64,000 bases of DNA from contig NZ_FOUJ01000001.1 in assembly GCF_900114835.1 (NCBI RefSeq), positions 806,001 through 870,000 of the forward strand, read 5' to 3'. Made by a program: the position numbers and the translations under genes. The DNA comes from Methanolobus profundi. GTDB taxonomy: Archaea; Halobacteriota; Methanosarcinia; Methanosarcinales; Methanosarcinaceae. Shown here one piece after another: positions 1-8,738 of this stretch; within the stretch, counting starts at the first letter, position 1; every line of letters starts with the position of its first letter. The notes beneath the pieces were generated by a model. The model was not told the origin of the DNA. It saw nothing but the letters and a program-made list of their open reading frames with translations, and searched no databases.

Positions 1-459
1 CTTGCCTTCTTTTTCGAGACGATAGGCCAGTGAGTTGTCTGTGTGTACGGTCTTTGCACAGCTTATTACGCAATCGGAGCCTTCGGGCGTGAACTCATCC
101 CCGGGCGAGAGCTCAGTGATATCCACGGTGAACCTGTCCCTGAGATAGTCGTAAACGTCCAGTGTCTTCTCAAACCATTCCCGCGTGCCCTGCGGCCCGT
201 ACAGTTTCATGTCGGTCCTGCCAATTAGCCAGTTTGCCTTGATGAGTGCCAGTACATCCCCTACGTGGTCGAGATGCAGGTGGGTAAGCACTATACCTGT
301 GATATCCTTATGCTGGTACCCGCTCTCGAATATTCGTCCAAGGACCCCGCATCCACAGTCGAAGAGCAGAAGGGAATCCCCTGTATCCATGAGCACACCG
401 GACTGTACTCTGTCAGCCTGAGGTATGCCAGTTCCTGTGCCAAGAAACGTGATTTTCAT
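1..459 (-). CDS. MBL-fold hydrolase, RNase Z-like (partial)
   Basis: Metallo-beta-lactamase fold hydrolase of the RNase Z / phosphodiesterase-like group. The gene starts at 459 and runs off the left edge, so only the first 153 residues are seen. The start MKITFLGTGT is typical of the family. The zinc-binding motif THLHLDH covers residues 59-65 (His60, His62, Asp64, His65), and a further likely ligand His139 sits in TVHTDNSLAYRLE. It may process tRNA 3' ends or cleave another phosphodiester; the C-terminal half needed to decide is outside the window. It is transcribed away from the tRNA-Leu gene that lies 87 bp upstream. Confidence 0.85.
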   Translation of the reverse strand, partial: MKITFLGTGTGIPQADRVQSGVLMDTGDSLLLFDCGCGVLGRIFESGYQHKDITGIVLTHLHLDHVGDVLALIKANWLIGRTDMKLYGPQGTREWFEKTLDVYDYLRDRFTVDITELSPGDEFTPEGSDCVISCAKTVHTDNSLAYRLEKEGK

Positions 460-546
460 ATCCGCTATAATAAGACTTAAGTAACTTAATTGTTATTATC
501 TCGTGTTTAAGACCGCAAGACCGGCACACAACTCTTTATTCTTACT

Positions 547-631
547 GCGGGGGTTGCCCAGCTAGGTCAAAGGCGCCGGACTTAAGATCCGGTATCGAAG
601 GATTTCGAGGGTTCGAATCCCTCCCCCCGCA
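547..631 (+). tRNA. tRNA-Leu (UAA)
   Basis: An 85-nt class II tRNA. Acceptor strands GCGGGGG (547-553) and CCCCCGC (624-630) pair perfectly, with A631 as discriminator. The anticodon loop CTTAAGA (581-587) gives UAA between CCGGA/TCCGG stems. There is a long variable arm and a T-arm with GGTTCGAATCC. No CCA is encoded, as is usual in archaea. It borders the AT-rich cassette at 0.9-6.5 kb. Confidence 0.97.
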
Positions 632-867
632 CTTTGTTTTTGGGTAATAGGTATCTTAGAAAATAGATACTCAGAATTTTGGGAAGTTGTATGTTAAAAG
701 TTTACAATGATTTTTCTCCAAAAAACTATAACTCTAGCTATAAATTAACTTCATCAAATAGAAGTATTACCTAAAAATAACAGATAATCAAATATGGATA
801 ATTCTATCAAAAAATCATATTCATTTACCTATTTTTGGGTTACTTTAGAAATCAACCATGCAAATTA

Positions 868-3800
868 TTAATCCGCGTAAGACCTGCTTAGGTTAAATTT
901 TTTAAAATTATCATTTCCAAGAAAATCAAATTTTCGTTCAAACAATGTGGCTATTTTCTCATTTGATGTTGCAAAAAATACCTGTTTATCACTACTCAAT
1001 ACAAGTTCACGTATATAGTCAAGGAACGACAGTGCATTTAGATCATCTATATGAGCAATAGGGTCATCAATCAGAACGACAGGAGGCCCTCTTTTTAGTT
1101 GAGCATTTTGTGAAAGGAAAATTGACAGAGCGAGCGCTGCTCTTTGACCAGTGCTAATTTGATTCAGGTGGGCCACATCCCCATTCTTTCGAATAAGGGA
1201 TTGCCAATCTGAACTGAATTTTTCAAATTCTGCTGGTGAATGAATACAAGAAAAAATATGCTCAATGCTAGCACGGTTCTTTTGAAGTTCAGAGCCCATA
1301 GCTTCTATCAAGGAATGTTCCTCTATCAACTTTTGAAGAACGAAATCTGCATTAACCAGATTATCTATTTCCTTACGCAAATTAGAGCACTTTGGTTCAA
1401 GAACATCTAACCGTTTCGTAGAATTTAAAAAATTAATACTTGATTTTTTTTCTTTACTAAGAGCCGTTTGTAAATCCACTGCAAGTTGATAAATTAATTT
1501 AGATTCATCCAATAACTCTGTTAGTGGCATTTCACTCGAAAATGGGAATGATGAGAGAAAAGTTCTCAGCTTTTTCTGAATTCTCTCTGTTTTATTAAGT
1601 TTTTCTTTCAATTTAACTAGTGCATCAATCGAATCCTGCGTCTCTAGTACTTCTTCCTCCAGATTCATAACAATCTTTTGTTTTAATGCACGTATATTTT
1701 CTCCATTAAACTCAGACTTACTTGAAAGAGAGGCCATATCTTGTTCAATTCGATTATGCAGTTGTTCGACGTACTCTTCCTTGAAATCTGCAAACGTATA
1801 TCCAGACTCATTCAAACTAACTACAATATTCTCCATCTTCGCTTTAGCCAATCCGTTTGGGTCAAATAAAAGTAATTTATCATTAATTTCGACTAGATGA
1901 GCTTTAGCTGTTTCAAACCTTTCTTCAACTTCTTTTACTTCTGAAAGTACCTGCTGCAACGTGGAATTTGTAGATAAATTATTCTCATTACAATAACGCA
2001 TTAACCAAGCCAAAGTGCACTTCAAATCATGTTCATTGCTTACTAATTTGTCTTGAAGATGCATCCGAGAAACAAAATGTTGGGCGTGACTTTTAAGACG
2101 TTCATCGATATCCATAGTCATATGATTGACTAATTCACCAGAATCAAATTGTGTATTGCAAAGGGGGCATTTATCTGATTCAGGACTAATCTTCAGAAGC
2201 TTATCTGCAATTTCACGAAGCTCTTGTGAAAGACGGAAAGATTTATCTTGTGTTTCAGTAAATTTGTCGTATTCTTCTTTTTGCTTTATTGCAAGATTTC
2301 TTGCATCATCAAGTCTTGAAATCGCGTCTTCGTAGCATTCAGCCAAAGAAACATCGAAGTATATCTTTTTAATTGTATCGAGTTTAATTCCATCAAATCC
2401 AACCAACAAATCAGCATATTTTGATATGCTTTTTTGTTGTTTTCTTTGATTTTCAAGGAGTATAGGTACGTCTGTTTTTACCAATTGATTTGCCTCTTCC
2501 AAGAGGGACAATGCTACTTGTTTTTGATTTTTAGATTTTTCAAGAGCTTTCTGATCTTTTAGTAATGTTTCAAGACGAGAAATGTCGGCTTCAAGCTTTT
2601 CAATAAGAGGTTTGGCACTATTGCAGTAACTAACCAAACCGTCAAGCGAGATAGGAGAAGGAATCCACTTAAGTTCCAAAGCTTGCTCCAGTAATACTTT
2701 CAATTCAGAAAGATTTTCCACAATATTAGTAGCAAATAATTCCTTATTATTCTGAGTTGAATCCCATCCAATATTGCAAATCTTTTCATTCAAATGAGTA
2801 TAGATTGAGTCGGACTCATGTTGTACACTATTAGCTTCTCGAATCTGTATTTCCAAAGCAGCAATTTCATCACTTGTTTGTAATTCTAGTGCTTTAAGAT
2901 TTTTTAACTCAGATGAAAGAGCCGTACGGACTTTTTTTATTGTTGTCTCTATTGTAGAAGTTTCAGAGCCTAATATCAATTTTGAAAGAGCGTCTTTAAT
3001 GTCTGAAGCTGAATCTGCCAACCTCGAAGCAGCATCTGTATCTAAAAAGTTAAATTTTTCAAAACTTTGGTACAGATAATTTGTCTTAATTTCGTATTGA
3101 GAATACCAAATAAGATTACGATCTCGAAATTCAGATAAAGGCCGCTTATGGTCAACTTCATCAGGAGTTCCCTCAGCCAATTCTACACTCAATTTATATT
3201 CCAGTGAATTATCCGGATTCCTTCTATTTCGGCCACAGTAATATAATTCAATTGATTCGAGAAGAGATGTTTTACCTGAGCCATTAGGGCCAACAATAAG
3301 ATTTACTTTGCCAAATTCAAAATGTCTTTGTAGAGGATAATCCAAATATTTTATTAGCTTCATTGATTTAATAAAAGGTACATCCGGTGTTGTTGAATGG
3401 GAAGTTCGTGGAAATTGCAGGGATTGTGAGGTTTGTTCAGGATTCGATTCTAAATATGACTTTTTAATCAAATCTAATCTTTCTGGCATTGTATGCTTGT
3501 TTAGAATTGCATCCTCAAATCCCGCATCTATAAGGTAATCCGTCCAAATTGAAAGGATACTTTTGTGGAGAGTGCTTTCAGTCGGTATAATATTTGCAGG
3601 TGGAAGTATCGAGTCGAGTTTATCTTCTGAGATGACTAATTTACGTGCATAAGTTCGATTACTTTCAATTAATTTTCTAGCCTTCAATATATCGGGCTCA
3701 GATAAACGTTCTTCATCCAAAATAAAGTAGAGATAATTATTCCATTGAAGGCTTTTTTTACCCTCGAAATAATAGGGCCCTATAACACCATCTTGATAAT

Positions 3801-3972
3801 TATTAATTTCTTCTGGTGTTTTAGGTAAGTGTTCTACAAGATCTAAATAGCAAATAGCGTAAGGATTACCCCCATCCATCTTAGTGAATCGAATAATTGT
3901 ATCATCCACTTGTTGGACATCGAAATAATAATCTGAAATGCGTTTTTTTATTTGTTCAAGAGTTAAATTCAT
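868..3972 (-). CDS. Rad50/SMC-like ATPase with zinc hook
   Basis: A 1034-residue ABC-type ATPase of the SMC/Rad50/RecN kind. Walker A GPNGSGKT is at residues 228-235. Two coiled-coil arms flank a Rad50-like zinc-hook CPLC at 602-605. The signature ISTGQRAALAL starts near 939 and the Walker B region VVLIDDP at 965, followed by a D-loop-like AHIDD. Unlike Rad50, about 200 residues precede the Walker A; the part around 75-115 (NNYLYFILDEE, IESNRTYARKL) reminds me of the small middle component of ABC three-component systems, a weak recollection. The start is fixed by GGGAGG 5 nt upstream. The ATG overlaps the stop of the nitrilase-like gene (ATGA), so the two are translationally coupled. A genome-defence role is likely but inferred. 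Confidence 0.85.
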   Translation of the reverse strand: MNLTLEQIKKRISDYYFDVQQVDDTIIRFTKMDGGNPYAICYLDLVEHLPKTPEEINNYQDGVIGPYYFEGKKSLQWNNYLYFILDEERLSEPDILKARKLIESNRTYARKLVISEDKLDSILPPANIIPTESTLHKSILSIWTDYLIDAGFEDAILNKHTMPERLDLIKKSYLESNPEQTSQSLQFPRTSHSTTPDVPFIKSMKLIKYLDYPLQRHFEFGKVNLIVGPNGSGKTSLLESIELYYCGRNRRNPDNSLEYKLSVELAEGTPDEVDHKRPLSEFRDRNLIWYSQYEIKTNYLYQSFEKFNFLDTDAASRLADSASDIKDALSKLILGSETSTIETTIKKVRTALSSELKNLKALELQTSDEIAALEIQIREANSVQHESDSIYTHLNEKICNIGWDSTQNNKELFATNIVENLSELKVLLEQALELKWIPSPISLDGLVSYCNSAKPLIEKLEADISRLETLLKDQKALEKSKNQKQVALSLLEEANQLVKTDVPILLENQRKQQKSISKYADLLVGFDGIKLDTIKKIYFDVSLAECYEDAISRLDDARNLAIKQKEEYDKFTETQDKSFRLSQELREIADKLLKISPESDKCPLCNTQFDSGELVNHMTMDIDERLKSHAQHFVSRMHLQDKLVSNEHDLKCTLAWLMRYCNENNLSTNSTLQQVLSEVKEVEERFETAKAHLVEINDKLLLFDPNGLAKAKMENIVVSLNESGYTFADFKEEYVEQLHNRIEQDMASLSSKSEFNGENIRALKQKIVMNLEEEVLETQDSIDALVKLKEKLNKTERIQKKLRTFLSSFPFSSEMPLTELLDESKLIYQLAVDLQTALSKEKKSSINFLNSTKRLDVLEPKCSNLRKEIDNLVNADFVLQKLIEEHSLIEAMGSELQKNRASIEHIFSCIHSPAEFEKFSSDWQSLIRKNGDVAHLNQISTGQRAALALSIFLSQNAQLKRGPPVVLIDDPIAHIDDLNALSFLDYIRELVLSSDKQVFFATSNEKIATLFERKFDFLGNDNFKKFNLSRSYAD

Positions 3973-5747
3973 TGTTCCCTCCCAATATCAACAGGAGATT
4001 CATCACCTGTTTGATCATAATTGAGATTACGGTGTGGTTCGTATAGAACTATTTGATCATTATTATCACGATACCAAATATGGAAGCGCTGTTGCGCTGA
4101 TATACATTGATTGATATCTGAAGATGATTCATAAATAAAGGAGTTAACACGAGTGACAGTTTTTTCTATTTGAGGAATGGTAGAATCTTCACCCACATAG
4201 ATTACTGTAGCGTATTTTTCAATTGATGATTTGATATTTTGTTGAGGATTATTTGGAGACCACTGAAACTCAAAATCACCTTTTAAATCGTTAATACTGG
4301 GTGGCAAATCATTTTGTTCTATTATATTCCATAAACGACTAAAGCGCTGTAACCTAGATGTTCTGAACTTTATTGCATCCTCATGCATATCTTGGGCAAA
4401 AGTTATTCTTCGGACAACCTCAGGTAATTCAATTACACAAGAATCCAATGATTTAACTTCATACCATCTATTTTTATTGATTTCACCAGAAGATAATGCC
4501 ATTATGCGCTCTGCATTGAAAGGGTTGGTATCTGCTATTTGTTTAATAGCACTTTGAGCATCGATTCCTTCATCCACTAACGTAGAAAAACCATCATCTA
4601 CAGCATCCAGCACAATCCATTTATTAGCCTCATTATTCCAAGTGCAAGTTCTAGTGAGCCGAGGTCCAGTACGCTTTGATGCTGATCCAGGGACTCCAAT
4701 ATGGGCTACCTTGGTTGCGGTCAACAAAAAAGTCGCTGGTTCATAATTAAAGAATAATGCATGTGATCGGTGTGGTTGAAGATATGTGTAATAAAGCCCA
4801 AGTCGGTGATTGGCACAAAGTCTATGGTCAGACTCGTCGAAGTCTTTTGTTTTCAAGTACCATGCTGACCCAGCTATTGTTTTCCAAGACTTATCTTGTC
4901 CATTTATTTCCATAATAACATCTGAAGCCCAATTTATACAGAGTATCTCTGTTTCATCCCGACTATATCGTAAAAGATTGCTTCTACATGCAAGAAATGA
5001 TTCATGTCGTGGATTAGGGTTTAATTGGATATGAAGTATCAAAGCACGATCATGAATCTTTTTAGCAATTGTATCCTCAAACCCAAAAGCATCAGCACAA
5101 ATCAAAGACACAAGTTTTATGGAAGCATCATCTCCGCCAAATAGATAGAGATGTGTGCCTTTTTGCATACCAATATTCTCAAAATGGTCTACATCTCCCA
5201 TTGCCTCTGTTTTAAATTGTACGAGTATTACAGTTCTTGATTCCTCTAAATTAGCAGCAATTGGTGCTTTAAAAACATAGGCAAGTGGGCTGACAAATTT
5301 AGGAGAAAACGAGTCAAGTGGTTCATAAATTACAGTTGCTACTGAATCAAGAGCTGATTTTAGTGCATCAAGTTCACTTATTTTTATGCTCTCACAACCA
5401 AGCGCCCATAATTTCCCATTGGTAGGCCCTTGCCCTTCTTTAATCACTGTTTCAAGAACAGACCATGGCATCGAATACTCTGGAGTAATTAGCAAATCAG
5501 CCTGCTTTTTATTTGCATCTTCCAAAAATAGACTATACTGATTAATTGCAAGTGTATGGTCGCGATTTCGAACACCATTTTCATCTGCCTCTATATCACC
5601 ATGAGGTTGTAATAGTAAAACTTCATAAGTATCCACATTTGAAATCAATGCATTTAATGTTGGATTCCCTAGTCTATTTTCAAGTAGTATCTCCTTGACT
5701 GGTATAACGTCCATGTAATTAACAACCTTTGGCCTTATGATCAGCAT
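3969..5747 (-). CDS. Nitrilase-fold (carbon-nitrogen hydrolase) protein
   Basis: A 592-residue protein whose first ~300 residues resemble the carbon-nitrogen hydrolase fold. The likely catalytic Glu90 is in LLITPEYSMPW, the Cys217 nucleophile in SLICADAFGFED, and Lys179 in VQFKTE is the candidate catalytic lysine. Residues ~330-592 match nothing I recognise and may bind the partner. Stand-alone nitrilases are about 260-300 residues, so the tail is an addition. Two starts are possible: 5747 (used here) or Met12 at 5714, which has AAAGG upstream. A TATA-like AATTTATAAG near 5828-5838 would give a leader of about 60 nt. It overlaps the downstream SMC-like gene by 4 bp. The substrate is unknown. 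Confidence 0.7.
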   Translation of the reverse strand: MLIIRPKVVNYMDVIPVKEILLENRLGNPTLNALISNVDTYEVLLLQPHGDIEADENGVRNRDHTLAINQYSLFLEDANKKQADLLITPEYSMPWSVLETVIKEGQGPTNGKLWALGCESIKISELDALKSALDSVATVIYEPLDSFSPKFVSPLAYVFKAPIAANLEESRTVILVQFKTEAMGDVDHFENIGMQKGTHLYLFGGDDASIKLVSLICADAFGFEDTIAKKIHDRALILHIQLNPNPRHESFLACRSNLLRYSRDETEILCINWASDVIMEINGQDKSWKTIAGSAWYLKTKDFDESDHRLCANHRLGLYYTYLQPHRSHALFFNYEPATFLLTATKVAHIGVPGSASKRTGPRLTRTCTWNNEANKWIVLDAVDDGFSTLVDEGIDAQSAIKQIADTNPFNAERIMALSSGEINKNRWYEVKSLDSCVIELPEVVRRITFAQDMHEDAIKFRTSRLQRFSRLWNIIEQNDLPPSINDLKGDFEFQWSPNNPQQNIKSSIEKYATVIYVGEDSTIPQIEKTVTRVNSFIYESSSDINQCISAQQRFHIWYRDNNDQIVLYEPHRNLNYDQTGDESPVDIGREQ

Positions 5748-5867
5748 ATTCTAAAGATATTTTGATATTTGCTTTGTTGTAAGTTATGGCTTTGTCTATT
5801 GATAGTTTTGTGTATTACATCATACAATAACTTATAAATTATTTGTGTTTAATGTGACTGTTCTCAT

Positions 5868-5992
5868 TAGTCTGTCGCTTTGTCCTTTGTGTCTGTCTCT
5901 TGTCTGTCGTCTGTATTTGTCTCATATGTCTCTTGGAATTGTCTCCTAAATATGGCATGAAAAGACAAAAGAGACACATGTCTCCGTCAAAA
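5868..5992 (-). repeat. GACA-rich low-complexity stretch
   Basis: Read on the minus strand this non-coding stretch is built from many GAGACA / GACAGAC / GGACAA steps. It lies between the Cas1 fragment and the promoter of the nitrilase-like gene. The 13-mer CTGTCGCTTTGTC (plus strand, 5872-5884) recurs at 6176-6188 inside the Cas1 fragment, and its first 12 bases at 40048-40059. The repeat is irregular, with no spacer pattern, so it is not a CRISPR array. Confidence 0.6.
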
Positions 5993-6460
5993 TCAACCAT
6001 TTGCAACAAGTTTTTCCCACTGATCCAAACGTTCTTTATTATGAGCATTAAGTGTAAAAGGTGTATCTGCCTTCGCATTTTTCTTCATGTAATGCAATGT
6101 TCCTTTTGAAAAACCTAGCTTTTTCCAGTCTGAATAGGAAATACTTAGAATCTTTTTTCGTATGTCGCTTGTGTCCTGTCGCTTTGTCTCATACTGAGGG
6201 ACAATGAAATCAATGTCCTTTCTTTTGTTAGTTAAGTATTGAGCTAATTCCATAGTCTTCAGGAACATGACATAGCTCCACATAGTCATATTTCCTTTAT
6301 AGCTAACTCTTTTGTTAAACCACAGATTTACTTCTTCAGTTAGTTTCTTAGCCCCGGTAGGTCTCAGACGCAATGAGTAATTCTCTGTCCTGATGAAATC
6401 CTTGTTTTCCATCCTCTCTGACTCTATCAGGTTAACCACTGCAAAATCAAAATTGAACAT
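5993..6460 (-). pseudogene. Cas1 C-terminal fragment (truncated)
   Basis: A 155-residue reading frame resembling the C-terminal alpha-helical domain of archaeal Cas1 (CRISPR integrase, or the related casposase). The stretch DFIRTENYSLRLRP, then NLWFNKRVSYKG, the RQDTSDIRKKIL region and the HTH-like tail WKKLGFSKGTLHYMKKNAK are the recognisable parts. Full Cas1 is about 300-340 residues. The N-terminal beta domain and the catalytic Glu and His are missing, so integration is not expected. No good ribosome binding site precedes the ATG at 6460, and the DUF4386 promoter directly abuts it, leaving no room for the rest. No cas2, cas4 or CRISPR array is in the window. Confidence 0.6.
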
Positions 6461-6513
6461 ATCCGTAAATAGTAAATAGTTAATTTACCCCACTTATAAT
6501 GGGGGGATATTAG

Positions 6514-7203
6514 ATGGACTCAAACAGAAAGACTGCAATAATTGTGGGCATCTTGTTCATAACTGCGACAGTTGCATACTCGCTTGGTGTTATTTTATTG
6601 GAACCGATCCTGAGAGCTTCAGATTATCTTACTATGGCTTCTGAGAATGAGAACACGATGATAATAGGATCGTTCCTTGTTCTGATAGATGCCGTTGCAG
6701 TAGCAGGCATTGGAATAATGATATATCCGGTCCTGAAAAAGCATAGTGGATCTTTAGCCCTTGGGTACGCCGGTGCCAGAATTGCAGAGGGCGTACTTTT
6801 TACTATTAATGTGATCGCCATACTGACACTACTGGCATTAGCTCAGGATCTTGCAAAAGCAGGATATCCGGATACTGCCTATTATCAAACCTTTGGCACT
6901 GTATTACTGGCAGCAGGTGACCTGGCCTTTTTGTTTGGATTCGCAGTTGCCTTTACTATATCTGCCCTTATCTTGAACTATTTATTGTACAGATCAAAAT
7001 TAGTTCCCAGATGGTTATCAGGCTGGGGTTTTATTGGAGCTGCATTGCTGTGGGTATATTATTTGTTGCAACCTTTCAATATCTATCTGCTTGGTATTCT
7101 ATTTGTTCCAATAGCCATGCAGGAAATGGTTTTTGCAGTATGGCTTATCGTCAAAGGATTCGATCCGGATGCGATCGATACCGAGCCTTCGGGAACAGTA
7201 TGA
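6514..7203 (+). CDS. DUF4386 membrane protein
   Basis: A 229-residue integral membrane protein with about six to seven hydrophobic helices, of the DUF4386 type: an opening KTAIIVGILFITATVAYSLG helix, a central cytosolic LKKHSGSLALGYAGARIAEG and the closing WLIVKGF. Function unknown. The start is supported by GGGGGG nine bases upstream. Two further paralogues stand in tandem at 18.9-20.4 kb. It is divergent from the Cas1 fragment. Confidence 0.8.
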   Translation: MDSNRKTAIIVGILFITATVAYSLGVILLEPILRASDYLTMASENENTMIIGSFLVLIDAVAVAGIGIMIYPVLKKHSGSLALGYAGARIAEGVLFTINVIAILTLLALAQDLAKAGYPDTAYYQTFGTVLLAAGDLAFLFGFAVAFTISALILNYLLYRSKLVPRWLSGWGFIGAALLWVYYLLQPFNIYLLGILFVPIAMQEMVFAVWLIVKGFDPDAIDTEPSGTV

Positions 7204-7370
7204 ACGAGATATAATGAACAGATCAAAGTAAATTTGGAGGAATACATCACTTAGCGGTTTCCAATATTCCCTTCCTTGAAGCGTATCCACTGATAATTCC
7301 CCTGTAGATATCCATATCCAAAATACTAATTAATCATTCCTTTTATACTCTAAAGGGGGAGGCAATATTA

Positions 7371-7634
7371 GTGGAAGGAACAGACAGGAAATTATTACGT
7401 GCTCAGGCACGAGTAAAGGAACTTAAGAACTTTTACACCCATCTGGTATTATACGTAGTGATAATGGGCCTGCTATTTTTCATCGACTATTCAGATGGAG
7501 GCACTTGGTGGGTTCAATGGCCGGTCATTGGATGGGGGATCTTTGTAGTGATGCATGGGATAAATGTGAGCAAATTTGGAACGAACTGGGAAGATAAAAA
7601 GATAAAAGAGATCATGGAAAAAGAGGATAAATGA
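7371..7634 (+). CDS. 2TM-domain protein
   Basis: An 87-residue protein with two membrane helices (about residues 24-42 and 50-66) between a charged N-terminal helix (KLLRAQARVKELKNFYTH) and a charged tail (EDKKIKEIMEKEDK). This is the arrangement of the 2TM domain family, often linked to sensory kinases or regulators. It starts with GTG, placed by GGGGGAGG about 9 nt upstream. No obvious operon partner. Confidence 0.75.
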   Translation: MEGTDRKLLRAQARVKELKNFYTHLVLYVVIMGLLFFIDYSDGGTWWVQWPVIGWGIFVVMHGINVSKFGTNWEDKKIKEIMEKEDK

Positions 7635-7667
7635 TCATCTCATGAATTTTTTCATGTAATAAGGACT

Positions 7668-7692
7668 GCCTTTTAAGGCCCTATCTTTTTTT
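7668..7692 (+). terminator. Hairpin plus T-run
   Basis: Small stem GCCTT/AAGGC (7668-7679) followed by a seven-T run to 7692, 34 bp after the 2TM gene. Archaeal termination depends mainly on the U-run. Confidence 0.6.
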
Positions 7693-7715
7693 ACTTAACA
7701 CTATCCTACGCTTCA

Positions 7716-7744
7716 TTGTAGTCTCGTGATCACAGAGACCACAA
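7716..7744. repeat. Interrupted inverted repeat
   Basis: Arms TTGT-a-GTCTC and GAGAC-c-ACAA surround a central TGATCA. No gene is within 200 bp on the right. It may be an operator or a transcript hairpin. Confidence 0.5.
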
Positions 7745-8021
7745 GAGCTAAATAAATATATCATTATTATTCATGATAGTTGAGAACTATTAACCTCTGG
7801 TTTCATTATCTCTTCCTTATTTGGTTCCATAAATAACCAGGGTATGCAGCTTAATTCTCTGCCTGCCGGGTCTTTTAGAATGGTTCCGGAGTTGAGTTCG
7901 ATCAGTAAGGGATAAGATCAGCTCATACGAAAAATATAATGGATAATAGTTAAGAATAACTAATATATATCTAAAAATTGGCATTTGTCTGACAATGAAG
8001 ACTATTTAATGGGGTATTAGT
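7745..8021 (+). promoter_or_regulatory. Upstream region of the acetate transporter gene
   Basis: No gene seen. A TATA-like TAATATATAT at 7961-7970 is about 52-60 nt before the ATG at 8022, predicting a short leader. The remainder shows no reading frame and no strong repeat. Confidence 0.5.
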
Positions 8022-8594
8022 ATGGATGAAACTTTGATAAAAGATATAACAGCAAACCCGGCTCCATTGGGGTTGATGGGATTCGGGATGACCACAGTAC
8101 TGCTTAATTTGCATAATGCAGGATTATTTGGACTGGGGTCAATGATCCTGGCTATGGGTCTGTTCTATGGCGGTATCGCTCAAATGATAGCAGGTATCAT
8201 GGAGTGGAAAAAAGGTAACACCTTCGGGACAACAGCATTCACTTCATACGGAATGTTCTGGCTTACTCTGGTCTTTATAGTCATAGCACCTCAATTCGGT
8301 CTGGGAGAGGCTCCAGGTGCGCTCGAAATGGCTGCATACCTGTTCATGTGGGGACTATTCACCTTTGGAATGTTCATAGGGACCTTCAAAGCAAACAGGG
8401 CCTTGCAGGTGGTTTTTGGAACATTGACAGTGCTATTCATATTGCTGGCAATAGCCGATCTCACCGGTAATGGGTCCATAAAACAGTTCGCCGGCTATGA
8501 AGGCATCTTCTGTGGGCTTAGTGCTATCTATCTGGCTCTTGCTGAAGTGCTCAATGAAAAGTTCGGTAGAACGATCCTTCCAATTGGAGAATGA
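8022..8594 (+). CDS. Acetate uptake transporter (GPR1/FUN34/YaaH family)
   Basis: A 190-residue protein with six membrane helices of the AceTr family (SatP in E. coli, AceP in Methanosarcina). The family signature [14 protein letters not shown] lies at residues 12-25. It should carry acetate (and possibly succinate) with protons across the cytoplasmic membrane. In a methylotrophic methanogen this fits acetate uptake for biosynthesis or release. GGGG lies nine bases before the ATG. It stands alone, with a hairpin after it. Confidence 0.9.
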   Translation: MDETLIKDITANPAPLGLMGFGMTTVLLNLHNAGLFGLGSMILAMGLFYGGIAQMIAGIMEWKKGNTFGTTAFTSYGMFWLTLVFIVIAPQFGLGEAPGALEMAAYLFMWGLFTFGMFIGTFKANRALQVVFGTLTVLFILLAIADLTGNGSIKQFAGYEGIFCGLSAIYLALAEVLNEKFGRTILPIGE

Positions 8595-8615
8595 TAAAGT
8601 TAAAGATCTAAACTC

Positions 8616-8643
8616 AGGACAGTCTCTCTTAAAAGCCTGTCCT
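8616..8643. terminator. Hairpin between convergent genes
   Basis: Perfect stem AGGACAG (8616-8622) / CTGTCCT (8637-8643) between the acetate transporter and the SnoaL-like gene, which converge here. It could end or stabilise both transcripts. Confidence 0.5.
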
Positions 8644-8738
8644 GTTCAGTTATTTGCAGATGACCTTGCCATAACAACATTATTTTTGTCATTTCTGCAG
8701 GGCCATATACATAATGTTATTTTCACTCAAAATAGCAG

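Noticed and set aside
5868-5992. Possible CRISPR array beside the Cas1 fragment
   Set aside because: The repeat steps are short, irregular and unspaced; no equal-length spacers.
5839-6078. 79-residue minus-strand frame over the GACA repeat
   Set aside because: Low-complexity product (KRQTQRTKRQT) created by the repeat, and it overlaps the Cas1 fragment in another frame.
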